NCBI RefSeq assembly: GCF_002236115.1
Contig: NZ_NIWT01000003.1
Span: 434,001-498,000 of the forward strand
Direction of reading: 5' to 3'
DNA from: Pseudomonas jessenii
GTDB taxonomy: Bacteria; Pseudomonadota; Gammaproteobacteria; Pseudomonadales; Pseudomonadaceae
DNA: 64,000 bases
The translations under genes and the position numbers were made by a program. Positions within the stretch are counted from its first letter, which is position 1; each line of letters starts with the position of its first letter. The notes beneath the pieces were generated by a model that saw only the letters and a program-made list of their open reading frames with translations, ran no database searches and was not told the DNA's origin. Shown in pieces: positions 25,151 through 34,227 of this stretch.

Positions 25151-26497
25151 TTAGAACACCGACTGAATTTTCAGGCCGGCCACCAGCGCGTTGTCGACTT
25201 CATCCACACCACCCGGGTGAGTGACGTATTGCAGGTTGGGACGCACGGTCAGCCAGTTGGTCACGTGGAAGCCGTAGTTGATCTCGTAGTTGTATTCGGT
25301 TTCACGAATGGGCGAGAACAGCGGATTGTCGTATTCCGAAACACCGTTGGCCGCGTTGGTCAGTTCAGCGTTTTTCTTCACGTCATCGTTGACATGGATA
25401 CGGGCGAAACCGATGCCCACGTCATCCTTCGGACGCGCGTCGAACGGGCCCTTGTACACGAACATCAGCGACTGGTAGTTGTCGATGAAGTTGGTGTCTT
25501 TGTCGTGGAACGTTGCGTTGGCCGCGATGTTCAGACCACGGGAAGCATCGCCATTGTGGCTGGTCAGTTGCTGCTGCGCGACGAACCAGTAGCCGTGCTT
25601 GCTATCGTGGACGCGATAAGGGTTGCCGGTGGTCGCTGCGTTCTGGCCGTTGTCGTCCTTGAGAACGTCGTCGGCATCAGAGGTACTTTTGTAGTAACCG
25701 ACACGGTATTCACCCGGCAGGTTGTTGACCTTCGGCGACCAGACCAGCTCGACCGGCAGGACGGTGCCATTGGTGCCACTGCCGCTGAGCTTGAAGCCGT
25801 TACCGTGCTCCAGTTGCGACGTGTTCTGGTTGTACGCGCCAATCTGGGCGTAGAGCTCGTCATTGATGTTGTACTTCACACGGATCGCCGCCTGGCTCAC
25901 CGGCCAGTTGTACCAGATGTTGGTGGCCCAGTTACCCACCTGGGATCCGCAGAACGCCAGGTTCTGGAACTCGCACGGGAAGGTGTTGAAGTCTTCACCT
26001 TCACCGAAGTAACCGGCCTTGACGTCCAGCTTGTTGTCGAAGAACTGGTGCTGAATCCACAACTGGGTCAGACGGACCATGTGGCCGCGACCATAGACCT
26101 CCTGGGAGGAACTCAAGGTGCCGGCACGCGGATCGCCGATACGGTCGTTGGAGATGTTCTCACCGTTACGGTTGGTGAGCTGGATCTTGGCCTGGGTGTT
26201 ATCCCAGCCAAACAGCTTCTCCAGGTCCAGCGCCGCGCCCAGGCCAAACTGGTCGGCGTAGCGCGCGGTCTTGTCATCGTTGAAGCCGCCATGGAGGTTG
26301 CCGCCGACTTCACCGACGTAGTCCATCTTGATGTCGATGCCTTGCTCGATCAGCTTGGTACGCTCGCCACCCCAATCGCCCGTCATCCACCTGGAGTCGG
26401 AGCTGAACGCTTCATCGGCCATCGCATTGCCGGCCAGAACCAGTGCTGCCGCTGCTGAAACCTGGCAGATCAACCGGGCCTTGTTCTTCATCTTCAT
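25151..26497 (-). CDS. oprB: carbohydrate-selective porin OprB
   Basis: This outer-membrane porin of 448 residues admits glucose and other sugars. A signal peptide (MKMKNKARLICQVSAAAALV then LAGNAMA) is followed by the OprB-type N-terminus WMTGDWGGERTKLIEQGIDI. Many amphipathic strands with YVGEVGGNLHGG, LTQLWIQHQFFDNKLDVKAGYFGEG and NWATNIWYNWPVSQAAIRVKY follow, and the last strand ends KIQSVF, with the aromatic terminus required for Bam assembly. GAGGAAGTAGGG lies ahead of the start. An A-rich AATAACAATAAAA precedes it. Downstream of the gtsABCD transporter, as in P. aeruginosa PA3186-PA3190. Confidence 0.96.
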   Translation of the reverse strand: MKMKNKARLICQVSAAAALVLAGNAMADEAFSSDSRWMTGDWGGERTKLIEQGIDIKMDYVGEVGGNLHGGFNDDKTARYADQFGLGAALDLEKLFGWDNTQAKIQLTNRNGENISNDRIGDPRAGTLSSSQEVYGRGHMVRLTQLWIQHQFFDNKLDVKAGYFGEGEDFNTFPCEFQNLAFCGSQVGNWATNIWYNWPVSQAAIRVKYNINDELYAQIGAYNQNTSQLEHGNGFKLSGSGTNGTVLPVELVWSPKVNNLPGEYRVGYYKSTSDADDVLKDDNGQNAATTGNPYRVHDSKHGYWFVAQQQLTSHNGDASRGLNIAANATFHDKDTNFIDNYQSLMFVYKGPFDARPKDDVGIGFARIHVNDDVKKNAELTNAANGVSEYDNPLFSPIRETEYNYEINYGFHVTNWLTVRPNLQYVTHPGGVDEVDNALVAGLKIQSVF

Positions 26498-26510
26498 CCC
26501 TACTTCCTCG

Positions 26511-26523
26511 TTTTATTGTTATT
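26511..26523 (-). promoter_or_regulatory. AAnAAnAA (Hfq/Crc-type CA) motif at oprB start
   Basis: On the minus strand AATAACAATAAAA lies just upstream of the GAGGAAG ribosome site of oprB, matching three consecutive AAn triplets. Confidence 0.55.
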
Positions 26524-26593
26524 AACTTTTCTTTTTTTAACGCGGTTACATCCGGTGCAATGCGCGACAGGCCGCGCATTGCGAATCCCCCCC

Positions 26594-26694
26594 TGTAGGA
26601 GCGAGCTTGCTCGCGAGAAACTTGAGAACACCGCGGGGTGTCAGGTTTCCAGTGTCATCGTTGACGTCCATCGCGAGCAGGCTCGCTCCTACAG
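26594..26694. repeat. REP pair, 'tgtaggag' type
   Basis: Arms TGTAGGAGCGAGCTTGCTCG and CGAGCAGGCTCGCTCCTACA, spacer ending TCATCGTTGACGTCCAT. It is placed inside the gts-oprB gene string, between gtsD and oprB. Confidence 0.92.
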
Positions 26695-26703
26695 TCTTGT
26701 TTT

Positions 26704-27864
26704 TCAGCGACCTTTGAATTGCGCTACGTTGTCAGTGGGAGTCTCGGCTATCGGCACGCCGGCAACCCCCAAACGCTCCCCGGTCTTGGCATCGAACAAC
26801 AGCACTTTCGCCGGATCGAATTGCAGGGTCAGGGTCTCGCCCACCGCCGGCGCCACGTCCGGCGCCAGGCGGCAGCAGACCTTGGTGTCGTTGAGATTGA
26901 CGAAGACCAGGGTGTCGGGCCCGGTCGGTTCGGTGACCTGGACTTCGGCACGAATGGTCGGCAACCCGTTTGCTTCGCCGTTGGCCAGGATGATCTGCTC
27001 AGGGCGGATGCCGAGGATCACTTCGCGGTCTTCAAGACCGGCGTCCTGCATGCCCAGCGGCAATTCGCAACGGGCCTGGCCGCTGTCTAGCAGCGCCAGC
27101 AGACGACCGTCCTTGCGCTGCAAGCGCAGCGGGATGAAGTTCATCGGCGGCGAACCGATGAAGCTCGCCACGAACAGGTTGGCCGGGTTGTTGTAGATGT
27201 CCTTCGGCGTACCGAACTGCTGGATGATCCCGTCCTTCATCACCGCCACTTTGTCGCCCAGGGTCATGGCTTCGATCTGGTCGTGGGTCACGTAGACCGT
27301 GGTGGTTTTCAGGCGCTGGTGCATCAGTTTCATTTCGGTGCGCATCTCGACCCGCAGCTTGGCGTCGAGGTTGGACAGCGGTTCGTCGAACAGATAAATC
27401 TTCGGCCGCCGCGCCAGGGCACGGCCCATCGCCACGCGCTGTTGCTGGCCGCCGGAGAGCTGGCCGGGCTTGCGGCTGAGCAAGTGTTCGATCTGCAACA
27501 GCTTGGAAACCCGAGCGACTTCTTCGTCGATTTCGGCAGTCGGCATTTTGCGGATTTTCAGGCCGAAGGCGATGTTGTCGCGCACGCTCATGGTCGGGTA
27601 CAGCGCGTAGGACTGGAACACCATGGCGATGTCGCGATCCTTGGGGCTCATGCCGCTGATGTCGGCGTCGTCCACCAGGATCGCGCCACCGCTGATGGTT
27701 TCAAGGCCCGCGATGCAGTTCATCAAGGTCGACTTGCCGCAGCCCGACGGGCCGACCAGGATCAGGAACTCACCGTCATCGATTTTCAGTTCGATGTTCT
27801 TCAGGGTGTCCGGCAAACCGGGGCCGTAGGTCTTGTTGACGTTGCGTAATTCGAGAGTTGCCAT
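26704..27864 (-). CDS. gtsD: glucose ABC transporter ATP-binding protein
   Basis: A 386-residue MalK/UgpC-type ATPase. The Walker [20 protein letters not shown]-loop ([13 protein letters not shown]), signature [19 protein letters not shown], Walker B ([12 protein letters not shown]) and switch histidine ([11 protein letters not shown]) are all intact. The C-terminal regulatory beta domain (about 240-370) contains [15 protein letters not shown] and ILGIRPEQI, as in MalK. It powers glucose/mannose uptake with GtsBC and the binding protein GtsA. It starts 3 bp after gtsC and is followed by a REP pair and oprB. Confidence 0.95.
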   Translation of the reverse strand: MATLELRNVNKTYGPGLPDTLKNIELKIDDGEFLILVGPSGCGKSTLMNCIAGLETISGGAILVDDADISGMSPKDRDIAMVFQSYALYPTMSVRDNIAFGLKIRKMPTAEIDEEVARVSKLLQIEHLLSRKPGQLSGGQQQRVAMGRALARRPKIYLFDEPLSNLDAKLRVEMRTEMKLMHQRLKTTTVYVTHDQIEAMTLGDKVAVMKDGIIQQFGTPKDIYNNPANLFVASFIGSPPMNFIPLRLQRKDGRLLALLDSGQARCELPLGMQDAGLEDREVILGIRPEQIILANGEANGLPTIRAEVQVTEPTGPDTLVFVNLNDTKVCCRLAPDVAPAVGETLTLQFDPAKVLLFDAKTGERLGVAGVPIAETPTDNVAQFKGR

Positions 27865-27867
27865 GTT

Positions 27868-28713
27868 CTACCCCTTGACCGCGCCGGACGTCAGCCCGCG
27901 CAGGAAATACTTGCCAGCGAATATGTAGACCAGCAGTGTCGGCAGCCCGGCGATCATCGCGGCGGCCATATCAACGTTGTATTCCTTGGCCCCGGTGCTG
28001 GTGTTGACCAGGTTGTTCAGGGCCACGGTAATTGGCTGGGCGTCGCCACTGGCGAACACCACGCCGAACAGGAAGTCGTTCCAGATCTGGGTGAACTGCC
28101 AGATCAGGCAGACCATCACGATCGGGATCGACATCGGCAGCAGGATCTTCAGGAAGATCGTGAAGAAGCCCGCGCCATCGAGCCGTGCGGCCTTGACCAG
28201 CGCATCCGGAATGCTCACGTAGTAGTTGCGGAAGAACAGCGTGGTGAACGCCAGGCCGTAGACCACGTGCACCAGCACCAGGCCGGTGGTGGTGTTTGCC
28301 AGGCCGAACTTGCCGAGGGTGAACGAGGCTGGCAGCAGCACGGTCTGGAACGGCAGGAAGCAGCCGAACAGCAACAGGCCGAAGAACAGTTGCGAACCAC
28401 GGAAGCGCCACATCGACAGCACATAGCCGTTCATGGCCCCGATGAACGTGGAGATCAGCACCGCCGGCACGGTGATCTTCACCGAGTTCCAGAAGTAGCC
28501 GCCGACCACGTCCCAGGCCTTGATCCAGCCAATGCCGTCGATCACGGTCGGCCAACTCAGCAGGTTGCCGGTACGGATGTCTTCCGGGGATTTGAAGCTG
28601 GTCAGCAGCATTACCACCAACGGGATCAAGTACACCGCTGCCGCCAGCAACAGAGTTGCGTAGATCGCGATGCGGCTGAAACTGATACCCGATTTTCCGA
28701 GTTGATTAGTCAT
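27868..28713 (-). CDS. gtsC: glucose ABC transporter permease (MalG-like)
   Basis: A 281-residue inner-membrane permease with six predicted segments (the first ISFSRIAIYATLLLAAAVYLIPLV) and the EAA loop VSIPDALVKAARLDGAGFFTIFLKILLPM that docks on the ATPase. The C-terminus (LPTLLVYIFAGKYFLRGLTSGAVKG) is the MalG-type end. It overlaps the end of gtsB by 8 bp and precedes gtsD by 3 bp, so the three genes are tightly coupled. Confidence 0.95.
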   Translation of the reverse strand: MTNQLGKSGISFSRIAIYATLLLAAAVYLIPLVVMLLTSFKSPEDIRTGNLLSWPTVIDGIGWIKAWDVVGGYFWNSVKITVPAVLISTFIGAMNGYVLSMWRFRGSQLFFGLLLFGCFLPFQTVLLPASFTLGKFGLANTTTGLVLVHVVYGLAFTTLFFRNYYVSIPDALVKAARLDGAGFFTIFLKILLPMSIPIVMVCLIWQFTQIWNDFLFGVVFASGDAQPITVALNNLVNTSTGAKEYNVDMAAAMIAGLPTLLVYIFAGKYFLRGLTSGAVKG

Positions 28714-29614
28714 GGCGTTTGCCTCGCAGCTCGGAGTACAGGTACGGCACGAGGATGGTCAGCACGGCGCCGAGCATCAGCATGGCGCTGGCCGAACCGA
28801 TGCCCATCTGGCCACGGCTGAAGGTGAAGGAATACATGAACATCGCCGGCAGGTCGGAGGAGTAGCCCGGACCGCCCGCGGTCATCGCCGCGACCAGGTC
28901 GAAGCTCTTGATCGCGATGTGCGCCAGGATCATGAAGGCACTGAAGAACACCGGGCGCAGGCTCGGCAGGACGATCTTCAGGTAGATGGTCGGCAGGCTC
29001 GCGCCATCGACTTGCGCAGCACGGATGATCGATTGATCGACACCGCGCAGGCCGGCGAGGAACATCGCCATGACAAACCCGGAGGCTTGCCACACGGCGG
29101 CGATCACCAGGCAGTAGACCACGCGATCCTGATCCACCAGCCAGTCGAGACGGAAGCCTTCCCAGCCCCAGTCGCGCAGCATCTTGTCCAGGCCCAGGCC
29201 TGGGTTGAGCAGCCATTTCCACGCGGTACCGGTGACGATCATCGACAGCGCCATCGGGTACAGGTAGACGGTGCGGATGAAGCCTTCCTTGCGAATGCGC
29301 TGGTCCAGCAACACGGCGAGGAACACGCCCAGCACCAGGCTGATGCCGATGAACATGCCGCCGAACAGTGCGAGGTTCTTGCTCGCGACCCACCAGCGGT
29401 CGTTGTCCATCAGGCGCATGTATTGCTGCAGGCCGACCCACTTGTAGCTCGGCATGAAGCTGGAGTTGGTGAAGGACAGTATGAATGTCCAGATGATGTA
29501 ACCGTAGAAGCCAACCAACACGATCAGCATGCTCGGCGCGAGTACCAACTTGGGTAACCAGCGTTGCAGCGCATCGAACGGTGAGGCTTTGCTGAAAACC
29601 GCCACAGAGCTCAT
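28706..29614 (-). CDS. gtsB: glucose ABC transporter permease (MalF-like)
   Basis: A 302-residue inner-membrane permease. Membrane segments include LVLAPSMLIVLVGFYGYIIW at the N-terminus and NLALFGGMFIGISLVLGVFL. The EAA loop is GVDQSIIRAAQVDGASLPTIYLKIVLPSL. The start at 29614 (MSSVAVFSKASPF) is chosen because an upstream in-frame ATG at 29758 would translate through the REP element. The REP pair separates it from gtsA (200 bp gap), a place where such elements can lower expression of the membrane components relative to the binding protein. Confidence 0.94.
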   Translation of the reverse strand: MSSVAVFSKASPFDALQRWLPKLVLAPSMLIVLVGFYGYIIWTFILSFTNSSFMPSYKWVGLQQYMRLMDNDRWWVASKNLALFGGMFIGISLVLGVFLAVLLDQRIRKEGFIRTVYLYPMALSMIVTGTAWKWLLNPGLGLDKMLRDWGWEGFRLDWLVDQDRVVYCLVIAAVWQASGFVMAMFLAGLRGVDQSIIRAAQVDGASLPTIYLKIVLPSLRPVFFSAFMILAHIAIKSFDLVAAMTAGGPGYSSDLPAMFMYSFTFSRGQMGIGSASAMLMLGAVLTILVPYLYSELRGKRHD

Positions 29615-29660
29615 CGGGATAATCCAGGTGGAGAAGTGAAATCCGGACAGAGTTCCCCCC

Positions 29661-29759
29661 TGTAGGAGCGAGCCTGCTCGCGATGGAATCAAGAACACCG
29701 GGGCCTGTCTGGATTGGCGCGGTGCCTGGTAGTCCATCGCGAGCAAGCTCGCTCCCACA
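29661..29759. repeat. REP pair between gtsA and gtsB, mixed arms
   Basis: The left arm is TGTAGGAGCGAGCCTGCTCG and the right arm CGAGCAAGCTCGCTCCCACA. It lies inside the operon, directly after the binding-protein gene. Confidence 0.9.
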
Positions 29760-29814
29760 ATGGGATGGAGCTCTCTCTGGGGTTTGCCGCAGGATCACCT
29801 GCGGCGATTACGAG

Positions 29815-31113
29815 TTACTGGGCAGCTTTGACAGCCGAGGCCAGTTGGGCGCTGGCCTTGGCCGGGTCAGCGTCCTTGTCGTTCATGAAGTTGGTGACCA
29901 CGTCGAAGATCGCGCCCTGCACGGCCAGGGAGGTGGCCATGTTGTGCGCCATGCTCGGTTGCAGGCCGCCGGTCTTGTCGTCTGCGATGAAGTCCTTGGC
30001 CGACTTCTGGGCACACTCGTCGAAGCCGAGCTTGTCCATTTCGTTCAGCATGTCGTTACGCACCGGGATCGAACCCTTGTTCATGCTGAAGACTTTCTGG
30101 AAGTCGGTACCCAACGCGACCTTGGCCAGGTCTTGCTGGGCAGCGATGTCGCCCTTGCGATCGGCCTTGAGCTTGAACACCGCCATCGAGTCGATGTTGT
30201 AGGTGAAGGCTTTTTCGGTGCCCGGGAACGCTACGCACTGGTAGTCCTTGCCGGCGATTTTCTTCGCGGCGGTCCACTCGCTTTTCGCCCAGTCGCCCAT
30301 CATCTGCATGCCGGCCTTGCCACTGATGACGTCGGCGGCGGCGATGTTCCAGTCACGACCGGCACGGTTCGGGTCCATGTAGCCGGTGATTTTTTTCAGC
30401 TCGGCGAACGACTTGGTCATCTCCGGGCCGGACAGGGTTTTCTGGTCCAGGTCGACCAGGGCTTTCTTGTAACCGTCGGCGCCCATGACCGAGAGCACCA
30501 CGTCTTCGAACACGGTGCTGTCCTGCCAAGGCTGACCGCCGTGGGCGAGCGCGATGAAGCCGGCGGCCTTGAGCTTGTCGCCGGCGGCATAGAATTCTTC
30601 GAGGGTCGTCGGGGCTTTTTCGATCCCGGCTTTCTTGAACACTTCAGGGTTGATCCACAGCCAGTTGACGCGGTGGATGTTCACCGGCACGGCGACGTAG
30701 TCACCTTCGTACTTCACAGTGTCGGAGACTTTCTTCGACAGCAGGCCATCCCAGTTTTCCGCCTTGGAAACGTCTTTCAACGCGTCGGTGCTGAGCAGGC
30801 CAGTGCTGCCCCACTCCTGGATGTCCGGGCCTTTGATCTGGGCAACGCCCGGCGGGTTGCCGGCTACGGCGCGACTTTTGAGTACGGTCATGGCCGTGGA
30901 ACCGCCACCGCCGGCGACTGCGCCGTCCTTCCAGGTGAAGCCGTCTTTTTCGACTTGAGCCTTCAGGACATCGACCGCTGCTTTTTCACCACCGGAAGTC
31001 CACCAGTGAACGACTTCAACGGAACCTTTGGATTCGGCAGCGAGGACACTGAGGGGGAGCGCAGACAGGGAAGCGAGAGAAATGACAGTAGCGAGGCGAG
31101 AAATCGCATTCAT
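29815..31113 (-). CDS. gtsA: glucose/mannose ABC transporter substrate-binding protein
   Basis: A 432-residue periplasmic protein with signal peptide ([20 protein letters not shown], cleaved after SVLAAES or nearby). It belongs to family 1 sugar-binding proteins. Recognisable are [20 protein letters not shown] at the mature N-terminus, [36 protein letters not shown], the ligand-site [14 protein letters not shown], and [14 protein letters not shown]. It binds glucose (and probably mannose) for GtsBCD. An AACAACAAGAA motif overlaps its leader next to the AGGTGCTCC, so Crc control is expected. Downstream of a mannose-isomerase-like gene in the same direction. Confidence 0.95.
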   Translation of the reverse strand: MNAISRLATVISLASLSALPLSVLAAESKGSVEVVHWWTSGGEKAAVDVLKAQVEKDGFTWKDGAVAGGGGSTAMTVLKSRAVAGNPPGVAQIKGPDIQEWGSTGLLSTDALKDVSKAENWDGLLSKKVSDTVKYEGDYVAVPVNIHRVNWLWINPEVFKKAGIEKAPTTLEEFYAAGDKLKAAGFIALAHGGQPWQDSTVFEDVVLSVMGADGYKKALVDLDQKTLSGPEMTKSFAELKKITGYMDPNRAGRDWNIAAADVISGKAGMQMMGDWAKSEWTAAKKIAGKDYQCVAFPGTEKAFTYNIDSMAVFKLKADRKGDIAAQQDLAKVALGTDFQKVFSMNKGSIPVRNDMLNEMDKLGFDECAQKSAKDFIADDKTGGLQPSMAHNMATSLAVQGAIFDVVTNFMNDKDADPAKASAQLASAVKAAQ

Positions 31114-31125
31114 CTAGGAGCACCT

Positions 31126-31136
31126 TTCTTGTTGTT
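31126..31136 (-). promoter_or_regulatory. AAnAAnAA (Hfq/Crc-type CA) motif at gtsA start
   Basis: On the minus strand AACAACAAGAA lies 13-23 bases upstream of the gtsA ATG, adjoining the AAAGG of the ribosome site. Confidence 0.6.
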
Positions 31137-31185
31137 ATGCATGCAAGTCTGTTGCTTGCGCTGCATAAGATTCTAAACAGGGGAT

Positions 31186-31210
31186 ATCCCTTCGCAGGTA
31201 ACGAAGGGAT
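31186..31210 (-). other. hairpin between the epimerase gene and gtsA
   Basis: ATCCCTTCG and CGAAGGGAT pair over 9 bp around a 7-base loop, 20 bp after the upstream gene's stop and 73 bp before gtsA. No T-run follows. It may be a processing or stabilising element rather than a terminator. Confidence 0.5.
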
Positions 31211-31230
31211 GCGCGAATGTCACCGCATGG

Positions 31231-32490
31231 TTACATAGAACCGCTCTGGGACAACTGCCCCAGCGCCGTGGCCATGCTCGGCGCCAGCGCCAGGCGCGGA
31301 ATCAATACGGCTTGCCAGGCGTGGTAAAGGTCTGGCTTGCCGGGCCAGATATCGGCACTCGGGCGGTTGCGCGGGTCGAGTTCGTGATGCCAACTGCCGT
31401 CTTCGCGGTCGATGAAATGACTGTCACAGAATTCCCAGAACAGTCGGTACCAGTGTTCGTATTGCTCTTCACCGGTGCGTTTGAGCAGCGCACTGGCGGC
31501 TGCACTGGCTTCACAATGGGTCCAGTGCAGGCGATGGCGGACCACCGCTTTGTTGTCCCAGTCCAGGGTGTAGACAATGCCCGGCGCGCCATCGACGTCC
31601 CAGCCATGGAGGCAATTGTGCTCGAACAGTTTTTGCGCATCGGTGACCAGCCAGCCCGGCGTGAGCATCCCGGCCCTCACCCGCGAAGCTTCGAGATGCA
31701 GCAACAGCCGCGCCCACTCGAAACCATGGCCCGGGGTGGTGCCGTAGGGGCGGAAGCCGTCGGCCGGGTTGTCGCGGTTGTAGTCCCGCAGTGGCTGCCA
31801 GGCGCGGTCGAAATGCTCGATCACCAGGTAATCGTTGGCGGCGGCGTGGCCATGAATTACGCGCTCGACAATCCGATGGGCACGGCTGAGCCAACGGTTG
31901 TCATCGGTGACATCGGCCAGGGCGAGGAAGGCCTCGGTGGCGTGCATGTTGCTGTTGGCGCCCCGGTACGCCTCCTCTTCGCTCCAGTCGCGATTGAAAG
32001 ACTCGCGCATCGCGCCTTCTTCTTCGCTCCAGAAATAAGTGTCGATGATATCGATGGCATCATCGAGCAACGCTTGCGCACCGGGGCGCTGCGCGACTAC
32101 CGCTGAACTGGCGGCCAGCGCGACGAAGGCATGCAGATAGGCGTTCTTGCCGGTATTGCCGTCGCGATGTTCGGCAGTCGCGAACCAGCCGCCGTGCAGC
32201 GCATCCCGCAGTGGCCCGCGAAGTGCCGCGACACCGTGATCCACCAGCTCGGCAAAGCCCGGCAGCCCTTGGACATGGGCCATGGCGAAGCTGTGGGTCA
32301 TGCGCGCGGTGTTCATGGTCTGGGCTTGCGCATCAGGCGGGAGGCGGCCTTTTTCATCGAGGTTGCCGAAGCCTTCAGGCAGTTTCGAAGCCTTGGCGAA
32401 GGCCAGCAGGCGCCAGCCTTCGGTGGCGAGCCATTGCTGATGGGCAGGTGCGTTCAGCCAACTGCTGAAGACCGGTTGGAAGGTGTCCAT
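31231..32490 (-). CDS. AGE-family sugar isomerase/epimerase (mannose isomerase-like)
   Basis: A 419-residue protein with the (alpha/alpha)6 barrel of the N-acylglucosamine-2-epimerase family. Histidine-containing stretches line the pocket: ARMTHSFAMAHVQG, GKNAYLHAFVALAASSAVV, ANSNMHATEAFLALADV, PYGTTPGHGFEWARLLLHLE and HWTHCEASAAASALL. These fit the D-mannose/aldose-ketose isomerases (YihS-like), which turn mannose into fructose in the cytoplasm. Lying just upstream of gtsA, whose transporter takes mannose as well as glucose, it probably processes the second substrate. It has an A-rich AACAACAAAAAA leader. Epimerase activity on other sugars remains possible. Confidence 0.85.
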   Translation of the reverse strand: MDTFQPVFSSWLNAPAHQQWLATEGWRLLAFAKASKLPEGFGNLDEKGRLPPDAQAQTMNTARMTHSFAMAHVQGLPGFAELVDHGVAALRGPLRDALHGGWFATAEHRDGNTGKNAYLHAFVALAASSAVVAQRPGAQALLDDAIDIIDTYFWSEEEGAMRESFNRDWSEEEAYRGANSNMHATEAFLALADVTDDNRWLSRAHRIVERVIHGHAAANDYLVIEHFDRAWQPLRDYNRDNPADGFRPYGTTPGHGFEWARLLLHLEASRVRAGMLTPGWLVTDAQKLFEHNCLHGWDVDGAPGIVYTLDWDNKAVVRHRLHWTHCEASAAASALLKRTGEEQYEHWYRLFWEFCDSHFIDREDGSWHHELDPRNRPSADIWPGKPDLYHAWQAVLIPRLALAPSMATALGQLSQSGSM

Positions 32491-32498
32491 GGCGTACC

Positions 32499-32510
32499 TT
32501 TTTTGTTGTT
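32499..32510 (-). promoter_or_regulatory. AAnAAnAA (Hfq/Crc-type CA) motif at the AGE-family gene start
   Basis: On the minus strand AACAACAAAAAA directly abuts the AGG of the ribosome site, 9 bases before the ATG. Confidence 0.6.
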
Positions 32511-32571
32511 ATGACTGTGGGGCAGCATAAACAACGGACGAAGGTCGGCTTGTAACGAAGGGGGTGGGTTA

Positions 32572-32589
32572 TGTCACCAGCCTGTGACA
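32572..32589. promoter_or_regulatory. 18-bp perfect dyad upstream of the isomerase-gts operon
   Basis: TGTCAC-CAGCCT-GTGACA is a perfect inverted repeat 82-99 bp upstream of the start codon. It is the size of a dimeric regulator's operator; the regulator is not identified. Confidence 0.5.
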
Positions 32590-32616
32590 ATGGACACAGA
32601 CATTGAGTGAAATACT

Positions 32617-32750
32617 TGTGGCGAGGGGGCTTGCCCCCGTCCGACTGCGCAGCAGTCGTAAAATCAGCGACCTGATTTTTACAGGCAGTCTGTGGGTGAT
32701 GGTTTTGGGACCGCTTCGCGGTCCAACGGGGGCAAGCCCCCTCGCCACAG
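32617..32750. repeat. 135-bp MITE-like element, copy 2
   Basis: The ends TGTGGCGAGGGGGCTTGCCC and its complement are the same as at 812-950. The interior (CTGCGCAGCAGTCGTAA, then TTTTTACAGGCAGTC, then CCGCTTCGCGG) corresponds to the minus strand of copy 1, so the two are in opposite orientation. It ends 8 bp before the gtrS stop. Confidence 0.82.
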
Positions 32751-32757
32751 GGTGGTG

Positions 32758-34227
32758 TCAATCCACTGAGCGGGGCAACTGCAACGTTACCCGCAACCCG
32801 CCTTCACGCAAATTCTGCAAGCTGACCTCACCACCATGGCTATGGGCAATGTTGCGGGCAATCCCCAGCCCCAAGCCGTAACCCTGCTGCTGCCCGGCCA
32901 GGCGGAAGTGCGGTTCGAACACCTGCTCCAGGCGCTGCTCCGGCACGCCCGGCCCTTCGTCATCGACATGCAGGATGAACGCGCTTTCGTCGTCATCGAT
33001 GTGCAGGTGCGCGTTCTGCCCGTACTTCAGCGCATTGTCGATCAGGTTGCCGATGCAGCGCTTGAGCGCCAGCGGTTTGCCCGGGTACGCCGCCAGTGCC
33101 CGCCCCTGCTGGGTCACGCGGCCGTTGCCGTTCGGCGCGAGATAGGGTTCCACCAGACAGTCGAGCACATGGTTGAGATCCACCGGCTCGATGTTCTCGT
33201 GGATGTCGGTGTCTTTCACGCATTGCAGCGCGCCCTTGACCAGCAACTCCAGCTCGTCCAGATCGCGCCCGAACTTGGCTTGCAGTGTTTCGTCTTCGAG
33301 CAATTCAACCCGCAGGCGCAAGCGGGTGATCGGCGTACGCAGGTCGTGGGAAATGGCGCTGAACAACTGGCTGCGTTCGGTCAGGTAACGGCTGATGCGC
33401 TCGCGCATGGTGTTGAAGGCGCGCCCGACCTCGACCACTTCGCTGCCACCGCCCTCGGCCACCGGTTCCACGTCGGCACCCAACGACAGGTCCCGCGCCG
33501 CCCGCGCCAGGCGCTTGAGCGGACGACTCTGCCAGTGCACCAGCAGGCCGATGAACAACAGCAAAAAGCTGCTGGTCAGGACGATGAACCACACCTGCTG
33601 CGCCGGCAGGCCCTGCTCTTCAAGACTGGTGTAGGGCTCGGGCAACAGCGAGGCGATGTACAGCCATTCCCCCGGCGCCATCTGGATCTGCGTGACCAGC
33701 ACCGGAGGATTCACCGGTTCCAGGGTCAGCGCGTAGTGCGCCCAGGAGCGTGGCAACTCATCGAGCTTCAGGCCGCCATTGAAGATGCGCAGGTCTTCCG
33801 GGCTGACGAAGGTCACCGAGATGTCCGTGTCTTGGCCGAGGGACTGGCGCAGCACTTCGTCCACCGCCTTGAGCACCGCCTCTTTGCGCGGGGTGATGGG
33901 CAGCACTTCCATGCCCAGGGGTTTGTCGTTGAGCGTCACCACGAACCGGGTGCCGCCCATGCTGCGCAACTGGTCGAGCACCAGGGGCCGAAACGCCACC
34001 GGTAACGATCGGAAATAGCTGACACTGGCGGTCATTGAATGGGCCAGGCTGCGGGCGCTGGTGACCAGGCCCTCGAGCTGCGTGGCGCGCAGTTGCGACA
34101 CCCAGATCACACTCGACAATGCCTGGGCGAACAACACCGCCAGCAGGGTCAACAGCAACATCCGCCCGAGCAGCGAACGCGGCATCGGCACCTTGGCGGC
34201 GAGCTTGCGCAAAGCCTCAGTGACCAT
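32758..34227 (-). CDS. gtrS: glucose-responsive sensor histidine kinase GtrS
   Basis: A 489-residue inner-membrane sensor kinase. The first membrane segment (LLGRMLLLTLLAVLFAQALS) is followed by a periplasmic domain of about 160 residues and a second segment (VWFIVLTSSFLLLFIGLLV). The HAMP linker, the H-box FSAISHDLRTPI (His294), the N-box IGNLIDNALKYG and the G-boxes DDEGPGVPEQ and GYGLGLGIARNIA follow. In P. aeruginosa GtrS senses glucose-derived ligands (2-ketogluconate or 6-phosphogluconate) and signals through GltR to control glucose transport. It overlaps the end of gltR by 11 bp. The start at 34227 is chosen for this coupling. Confidence 0.93.
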   Translation of the reverse strand: MVTEALRKLAAKVPMPRSLLGRMLLLTLLAVLFAQALSSVIWVSQLRATQLEGLVTSARSLAHSMTASVSYFRSLPVAFRPLVLDQLRSMGGTRFVVTLNDKPLGMEVLPITPRKEAVLKAVDEVLRQSLGQDTDISVTFVSPEDLRIFNGGLKLDELPRSWAHYALTLEPVNPPVLVTQIQMAPGEWLYIASLLPEPYTSLEEQGLPAQQVWFIVLTSSFLLLFIGLLVHWQSRPLKRLARAARDLSLGADVEPVAEGGGSEVVEVGRAFNTMRERISRYLTERSQLFSAISHDLRTPITRLRLRVELLEDETLQAKFGRDLDELELLVKGALQCVKDTDIHENIEPVDLNHVLDCLVEPYLAPNGNGRVTQQGRALAAYPGKPLALKRCIGNLIDNALKYGQNAHLHIDDDESAFILHVDDEGPGVPEQRLEQVFEPHFRLAGQQQGYGLGLGIARNIAHSHGGEVSLQNLREGGLRVTLQLPRSVD

